Positions 11,587 through 15,227 of a stretch of DNA of 15,227 nt are shown piece by piece. Origin of the DNA: Acidobacteria bacterium AH-259-L09 (GTDB taxonomy: Bacteria; Acidobacteriota; UBA6911; RPQK01); contig JALLOL010000033.1 in assembly GCA_027717875.1 (NCBI GenBank), positions 1 through 15,227 on the forward strand, written 5' to 3'. Below the pieces are notes generated by a model that worked only from the letters and a program-made list of their open reading frames with translations, had not been told where the DNA came from and made no database searches. The position numbers and the translations under genes are program-made. How positions within the stretch are numbered: the stretch's first letter is position 1; the number at the start of each line of letters is the position of its first letter.

Positions 11587-13818
11587 TCACGATTCTTCTT
11601 CTTCTTCTTTCACTATTGAGATAGGTTTGATCGTTATTAGTCTAGGACGATCTGTAGTCTTTGGAAGTTGAATGTCAATTCCGATTTTCCGCAAAAATCG
11701 TGTTGACCTCCTCAGTTTGCCGCTTAGGACATTACCCGCAGCAGGCCAGTTTTTGCTTCTCATCACGCGCTCGTCTACAACCTCGTCTAGTTGAGCAAGC
11801 AAGTTGGTCGCTGTAACAGACCAAACGCCTTGTTGCTCAATCTCGTCAAGCACTACTCGCAGTGTCATCACCTTGCGGATTGCCTCTGCTAACAAATCGG
11901 CCTCAAGCGTTGCCTCTATAGCTTCAGCCCGGTTCTTTTTGTAGAACTTCTCAAACGATCCTTTTCTCCAAGGCAGAGCAGGCTCAGCCGCAACGATCCA
12001 TTCAGTAGCATCCGCCATCCGCGGTAATTCAGCAATCTTGACTTTATTAATGTTGCGCAACGCCTCCGACACCGCGTCTAAGATTGCTCCTAAAATCTTT
12101 GGGTGTCTCTTTTTGAACTCGGCGTAGATTTTTCTCTCCTTCAGGTGTTTTTCAATTGGAGAGTGAGTATTGATAAATGACCGATCAACTAGATCGGATC
12201 TTGTTACCATGCTCTCGATGCCGTTAATCTCTATAGATCGGCTATCATCAAATAGCATCTCTTCCGCGTCCGTCCATAATTGCCGCGCAGCGAATCCTGC
12301 TCCAGTGGCAATTTGGCAAAAGGCATCGCTAAGCCAATCTGGCACACTCGAAACGTTGTCAAAACTTAGAATCAGACAATTCCGGGCAGCAATTACAAGA
12401 TCACGTCCGTTGCGTGGTAAGGCTCGCAGAGGAGGTTTGCCCGGATCTATCGCCATCTTCTTTAATCGGGCTGCTGTAGACTTTGCGGAGTCGTTCTCGC
12501 CCAGACTAACGCTGACGGGATAAGGTCCGTAGGGGCACATCACACTTATAAGCCAACTCATGTGCATGACCCAAAGTTCCTCAGTCGGAGCGTTCATTAG
12601 CGGTCGTAAAAGTTTTAAGGAACCGCCACTGACAGGATGCGGTAGCGGCTTCATCCCCTGACTACGACGGAACTTGACCGGCGGATTGCTTATAACCTCC
12701 CACCCAGTTTTATCTATGCGGACGACTTCCCACTCTTTGTTTGTGAGATCGAGATAGATTGCGCCCTCGTGCTGGGCTCGGCGTACGTAGATTTCATGCT
12801 CCTGCGCTCCCTCACCGTACAGTGCTTGGGACTGTAGAATTAGAATGGTTTTGGCAAAAGCCTCCGTCCCTGCCGCATCGTCCGTCTCTTTGTAGTACTG
12901 ACCAGCAAGCCACCGCTTAAATGCCGGTCCTCCAACCTCCAAGTTTTCAAAGTGATCCTGTATAGGCACTGTCGCGTAAGGCCTGTGATCGGGGGTGTGC
13001 CACAATTCTACCTGCTCGGCTATCTTCAGGAGTATTTGCGCCTGCTTCTCTTTTTCGCTATCCCCGGCCTCGCCCCTTTCATATTTGACAACCCTGCCCA
13101 CAATCTCAAAAATCTCCTTCTCATCTAGTTCAGGATCACACCTTGTCTTATTGAGGTTTATAAGGTAGCTAAGGATTTCATCCTCCTCAGCTCCTCTGGC
13201 ACGCTTGGAGCAACCCGCAGAGAAGAGTGTCTGGTGGCGATATCCTTCCACTATCGTCACGCTGCCTTGAGCCGGAGTTTTGCCTCCCTTCTTTGCCTCA
13301 AATTCGTTTAAGCTGCGGCAAATCCGCTCTAGTTGTTTACGCTCACCCACGTCAATCTCAGGAACGCCGTCCTCCAAATTGCCAATGAGATACTCGTAAC
13401 CCTTTGTAGGTGGAACGGGAGTCATACATTTTTGTCCCTTCCTTTCAATAACGGGATTGAGTTTGCCGTCTTTTGAGCACCATGCCAAAACATCTGGACC
13501 GTCACAGTGTCCAAAGCACTTATAGTGGACGTGCGCCCCCCCACTCGGCGTTTTGATCCAGACGACCAGCTTGTCTAATAATTCGGGACACTGTTCCTCC
13601 AAAGCCGCTAGGAGCTTTTTGACAATTCCCGGCTGATTCTTCTCATCCGCGTCGAGGATCTCCTGTCCACCACTGGCATGGCCCAGAGTTGTTGCAATAC
13701 CGCAAGTACCCTTGCGGCTGAAGCGTTGCTCTATATCTTCTTTGGTAATCAGCTTCTTGCCCTGCTCTATATCTTTTTTAGTGAGTCGCTTTTTGAGAGG
13801 TTTGGTCCACTGGATCAA
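11587..13818 (-). CDS. Prim-Pol/PriCT/helicase-like replication protein
   Basis: 743 aa from TTG 13818, likely the replication protein acting at the iterons beside its 3' end. Residues about 36-165 match an archaeo-eukaryotic primase/polymerase domain: GIATTLG, ILDADE (metal ligands D56 and D58) and TPSGGAHVHY. Residues 191-250 are a PriCT-like domain (EGYRHQTLFSAGCSKRARGA, then CDPELDEKEIFEIV). The C-terminal half is an ATPase of the kind joined to such primases: a degenerate Walker A GENDSAKST (440-448) with Ala in place of the final Gly, Walker B-like CLILSFDN, then WLSDAFCQIATGAGFAARQL. The TTG lacks a ribosome site and the usual first helix is missing; it is found in another frame upstream (13824-14099). 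Confidence 0.9.
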   Translation of the reverse strand: MIQWTKPLKKRLTKKDIEQGKKLITKEDIEQRFSRKGTCGIATTLGHASGGQEILDADEKNQPGIVKKLLAALEEQCPELLDKLVVWIKTPSGGAHVHYKCFGHCDGPDVLAWCSKDGKLNPVIERKGQKCMTPVPPTKGYEYLIGNLEDGVPEIDVGERKQLERICRSLNEFEAKKGGKTPAQGSVTIVEGYRHQTLFSAGCSKRARGAEEDEILSYLINLNKTRCDPELDEKEIFEIVGRVVKYERGEAGDSEKEKQAQILLKIAEQVELWHTPDHRPYATVPIQDHFENLEVGGPAFKRWLAGQYYKETDDAAGTEAFAKTILILQSQALYGEGAQEHEIYVRRAQHEGAIYLDLTNKEWEVVRIDKTGWEVISNPPVKFRRSQGMKPLPHPVSGGSLKLLRPLMNAPTEELWVMHMSWLISVMCPYGPYPVSVSLGENDSAKSTAARLKKMAIDPGKPPLRALPRNGRDLVIAARNCLILSFDNVSSVPDWLSDAFCQIATGAGFAARQLWTDAEEMLFDDSRSIEINGIESMVTRSDLVDRSFINTHSPIEKHLKERKIYAEFKKRHPKILGAILDAVSEALRNINKVKIAELPRMADATEWIVAAEPALPWRKGSFEKFYKKNRAEAIEATLEADLLAEAIRKVMTLRVVLDEIEQQGVWSVTATNLLAQLDEVVDERVMRSKNWPAAGNVLSGKLRRSTRFLRKIGIDIQLPKTTDRPRLITIKPISIVKEEEEES

Positions 13819-13823
13819 CGGTG

Positions 13824-14099
13824 TTAAATCTTTGGTATCGGAATTAATACCGAGCGGATTGCAATCTGATCTGTCTCCAATAATTTCAAAGCACAGGCAA
13901 GCAATTCTTTTCTCTTTTGTTCAGCCTGTTTTTGTTTTTCTAATCCCTTTTTAAGGGTTTTACGCGTAGCCTCCATACGCGCTTTTTTGGTTGAGGGTTT
14001 ATCTCGGTGGGGGGATTTAGTATCCTTTTTAGTAGCACGTTTGTTTTTCTGCGGGCTCGGCTTTTTAGCAGCCGGGCCTGCTTCTTTTTGTTTTTTCAT
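13824..14099 (-). CDS. Lys-rich N-terminal piece of the Prim-Pol, other frame
   Basis: 91 codons starting one base after the stop of the XRE gene, with GGAGG at the right distance. The first 65 residues are a Lys/Ala/Pro-rich tail (KKPSPQKNKRATKKDTKSPH), followed by ACALKLLETDQIAIRSVLIPIP, which has the look of the first helix and strand of Prim-Pol proteins. The next frame carries on with DLTPLIQWTKPLKKR just where this one stops (TAA 13824-13826). A -1 shift at CCA-AAG (13830-13835) would give PKDLTPLIQW and one protein of about 830 aa. It may be programmed, a real mutation, or an assembly error. As a separate product it would be a basic DNA-binding peptide. Confidence 0.7.
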   Translation of the reverse strand: MKKQKEAGPAAKKPSPQKNKRATKKDTKSPHRDKPSTKKARMEATRKTLKKGLEKQKQAEQKRKELLACALKLLETDQIAIRSVLIPIPKI

Positions 14100-14100
14100 T

Positions 14101-14340
14101 TCAGCCTCCTACGTCTGGAAACAACGTCTTAACCGTACTGCCCAGTATTTGGCAGATTGCTCTTGCGTCACGCTTACTCGGCTTCCATTTGCCAGATTCG
14201 ATCTGTGATATGTAGCCGTGAGTCTTGCCGATTTTTTTGCCGAGAGATTCCTGGGTCAGGTCGCGCGCAACACGGCGCACTCGGCGCAGCAAAGGTAGGT
14301 TTCGATTGATTTTTGGTTTTCCAGTCACGGTCTCCCTCAT
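14101..14340 (-). CDS. XRE-family HTH transcriptional regulator
   Basis: 79 aa from ATG 14340 (AAAGG upstream); a TTG eight codons earlier lacks a ribosome site. Residues 20-75 form a Cro/CI-type helix-turn-helix: LPLLRRVRRVARDLTQESLG, KKIGKTHGYISQIESGKWKP and ARAICQILGSTVKTLFPD. It heads the leftward replication operon, with its stop one base before the next ATG, and would act as a repressor or switch for it, like C repressors of satellites and plasmids. Palindromic and CGTTAA-like elements in its promoter region suggest self-regulation. Confidence 0.88.
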   Translation of the reverse strand: MRETVTGKPKINRNLPLLRRVRRVARDLTQESLGKKIGKTHGYISQIESGKWKPSKRDARAICQILGSTVKTLFPDVGG

Positions 14341-14353
14341 AAGCAAACCTTTC

Positions 14354-14490
14354 AGAGGATGCAACCTCTTCTGGCTTCGCGGATTAGGAGACCCCGACCG
14401 ACTGTTAGGCGGGGCGAGCTAAAACGTTCAAAGTCAGTCCACTACGTTTTCCTCCTTTATAGATTAACGATTTTTTAAACGTCCCGTCAA
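14354..14490 (-). promoter_or_regulatory. Promoter, orphan ribosome site and leader hairpins of the replication operon
   Basis: On the minus strand TTGACG (14485-14490) and TAATCT (14461-14466) are spaced by 18 bp; another AT-rich -10, TATAAA, lies at 14456-14461. CGTTTAA and CGTTAA repeats (14464-14481, 12 bp apart) fill the spacer. An AAAGGAGG at 14451-14458 has no usable frame after it (GTG GAC TGA only). The leader then holds a 7-bp hairpin with one bulge (CCCCG-A-CC with GGCGGGG, 14392-14414) and an AGAGG/CCTCT inverted repeat (14354-14369) just before the XRE start. Confidence 0.45.
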
Positions 14491-14804
14491 GTCTAGATCT
14501 GCCTTTTTATTAAAGTATTTTTTAAGCCAACACCTGCTGGGCTTAGGCAGTTTTTATCCGGGCATGAAAAGTCGTATACTCTTAAATAGGCTCGGTGGAG
14601 GTGCCGCTCATATCAAACGAGTGGCAAGCCACAAGGCTATTAAACTTTACACCCCCTATCGGGCCTCTTTCATCCTTCGTGGACCTTATTACACACACCC
14701 CTCCAACGGTGCCGTCCTCGTCACCCTCGCTAACCAAGATATTGGAATAGATACACCGGCTAGACCGGCTTTTTTAGACCCATCGTAAAACGAATCCACT
14801 TTGA
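14491..14804. other. Right-end non-coding stretch
   Basis: I see no gene here. A 74-codon + frame (14564-14788) has no ribosome site or recognisable features. The stretch holds a palindrome GTGGC-AA-GCCAC (14621-14632), and a weak terminator-like CCGG-CTAGA-CCGG followed by C and TTTTTT (14757-14776). Confidence 0.4.
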
Positions 14805-14806
14805 AT

Positions 14807-14832
14807 CGTTAAAATTCGTTAAGTTTTCCACA
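14807..14832 (+). repeat. Right-end arm repeats and DnaA-box-like site
   Basis: CGTTAAA (14807-14813) and CGTTAAG (14817-14823), 10 bp apart, mirror the left-end pair in sequence, orientation and distance from the core (about 100 bp). TTTTCCACA (14824-14832) follows directly and fits the DnaA-box consensus TTWTNCACA, although a single box carries little weight. Confidence 0.5.
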
Positions 14833-14913
14833 CTTTTCCGCAACTTTCGCACTTCTTTAATCGGTGTTAAATAGTTGAAGGGAAAGGATTTTTGGGTAAG
14901 CACCTAAATCTTA

Positions 14914-14930
14914 ACCCTTTTATCTGCAAG
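14914..14930. repeat. attR: right copy of the 17-bp att core
   Basis: Identical to 144-160. To its right the kinase frame continues without loss (ATCTACGAGGTG = IYEV), so the element/host junction lies within this repeat. Confidence 0.92.
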
Positions 14931-15227
14931 ATCTACGAGGTGGGTGAAGCCCAAGGCAAAGACTTCATCGCCATGGAGTATGTCCAGGGCCAGACGCTCA
15001 AAGAGACACTGGTCCAAGGCCTTCTAGGGCTGAAGGAGGTTCTTCAGAGGGGGTCCGAGATTGCTGAGGCTTTGGAGGAAGCTCACAAGAAGAACATCGT
15101 ACACCGTGACTTAAAGCCGTCCAATATCATGTTGACCGAACAGGGTCACGTCAAAGTCATGGACTTTGGACTAGCCAAGCGACTTGTGCCAGTTGAAGGT
15201 ATCGGCAGTCAAGAGCAGACCATCAGC
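14916..15227 (+). pseudogene. Ser/Thr protein kinase, 3' part, runs off the window
   Basis: This is the continuation of the kinase gene cut at 160. It reads PFICKIYEVGEAQGKDF, the hinge and C-lobe start (FIAMEYVQGQTLKETL), the catalytic loop HRDLKPSNIM with both the catalytic Asp and the Lys typical of Ser/Thr kinases, and the metal-binding DFG in VMDFGLAK, then the activation segment to the window edge. No frameshift or stop is seen, so the only lesion is the insertion. The frame has no start of its own here and is presumably silent. Excision would restore an active kinase; the C-terminal sensor or TPR part usually present in this group is outside the window. Confidence 0.93.

Larger units (their letters stand above)
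144..14930. mobile_element. Integrated satellite/plasmid-like element in a kinase gene
   Basis: The limits are set by the 17-bp direct repeat and by the kinase frame resuming perfectly on the far side; excision would leave one repeat copy. Cargo seen: tyrosine integrase (872-1990), excisionase-like HTH protein (10680-10880), XRE regulator (14101-14340), Prim-Pol/helicase-like replication protein (11587-13818) and an iteron array (11264-11559), with accessory genes between. No capsid, portal, large terminase, relaxase or type IV secretion genes are present. This gene set resembles P4-like phage satellites and integrative plasmids; which of the two is inference. About half the genes have no family I recognise. 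Confidence 0.9.

Noticed and set aside
11205..11590. Small frames inside the iteron array
   Set aside because: Their peptides are repeats of Asp/Pro/Ile runs created by the iterons.
14564..14788. 74-codon + frame near attR
   Set aside because: There is no ribosome site or recognisable fold, and it ends in a weak terminator-like repeat in an otherwise non-coding arm.

Overview
The window is a mobile element of about 14.8 kb caught inside a bacterial Hanks-type serine/threonine protein kinase gene. The N-lobe of the kinase (Gly-rich loop, VALK lysine) ends at 160. The rest (hinge, HRDLKPSN catalytic loop, DFG) resumes at 14931. The break lies inside the codons for HPFICK, and a 17-bp direct repeat (144-160 and 14914-14930) marks attL and attR. 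Precise loss of one repeat copy plus the insert restores an uninterrupted frame reading HPFICKIYEVGE. Kinases of this style are abundant in Acidobacteriota and related soil or subsurface phyla; with moderate GC and strong AAAGGAGG ribosome sites that is my best host guess, at low confidence.

Layout. Left end (161-2000): non-coding att arm with repeats and a stem-loop, an unknown 94-aa gene on +, and a tyrosine integrase on - with all six catalytic residues. Then (2000-5200) a tRNA-Ala(CGC)-like gene with a broken acceptor stem and a good terminator, a 142-aa unknown gene, a promoter/operator region, a two-gene cassette coding for a 2-TM membrane protein and a soluble partner, and about 300 bp packed with inverted repeats that could be a structured RNA. 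Next (5177-7719) is a leftward operon of small unknown proteins (NUMOD3-like, basic, Cys-rich, coiled-coil). On + (8137-10270) sits a self-contained module: 2-TM protein, ECF sigma factor, TM-anchored TPR protein. Finally (10325-14340), leftward: a short unknown gene, an excisionase-like HTH protein, a small Cys-containing coiled-coil protein, an iteron origin, a Prim-Pol/PriCT/helicase-like replication protein whose N-terminus lies in another frame, and an XRE-type regulator. The last 570 bp before attR are non-coding.

How it fits together. Integrase plus the excisionase-like protein would move the element; the XRE regulator, the replication protein and the iterons would replicate it after excision, as in P4-like satellites or integrative plasmids. 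No capsid, large terminase, relaxase or conjugation gene is visible, so transfer probably depends on a helper. A motif of paired CGTTAA-type direct repeats, about one helical turn apart, occurs near both ends and at two promoter regions, suggesting one protein may link recombination and transcription.

The best candidates for something undescribed are the ECF sigma/membrane/TPR module, the 2-TM two-gene cassette, the hairpin-rich region at 4833-5158, the symmetrical iteron origin, the split Prim-Pol, and a consensus promoter that starts a leaderless 27-codon frame antisense to a neighbouring gene. All functional statements come from reading motifs by eye; no search was run.
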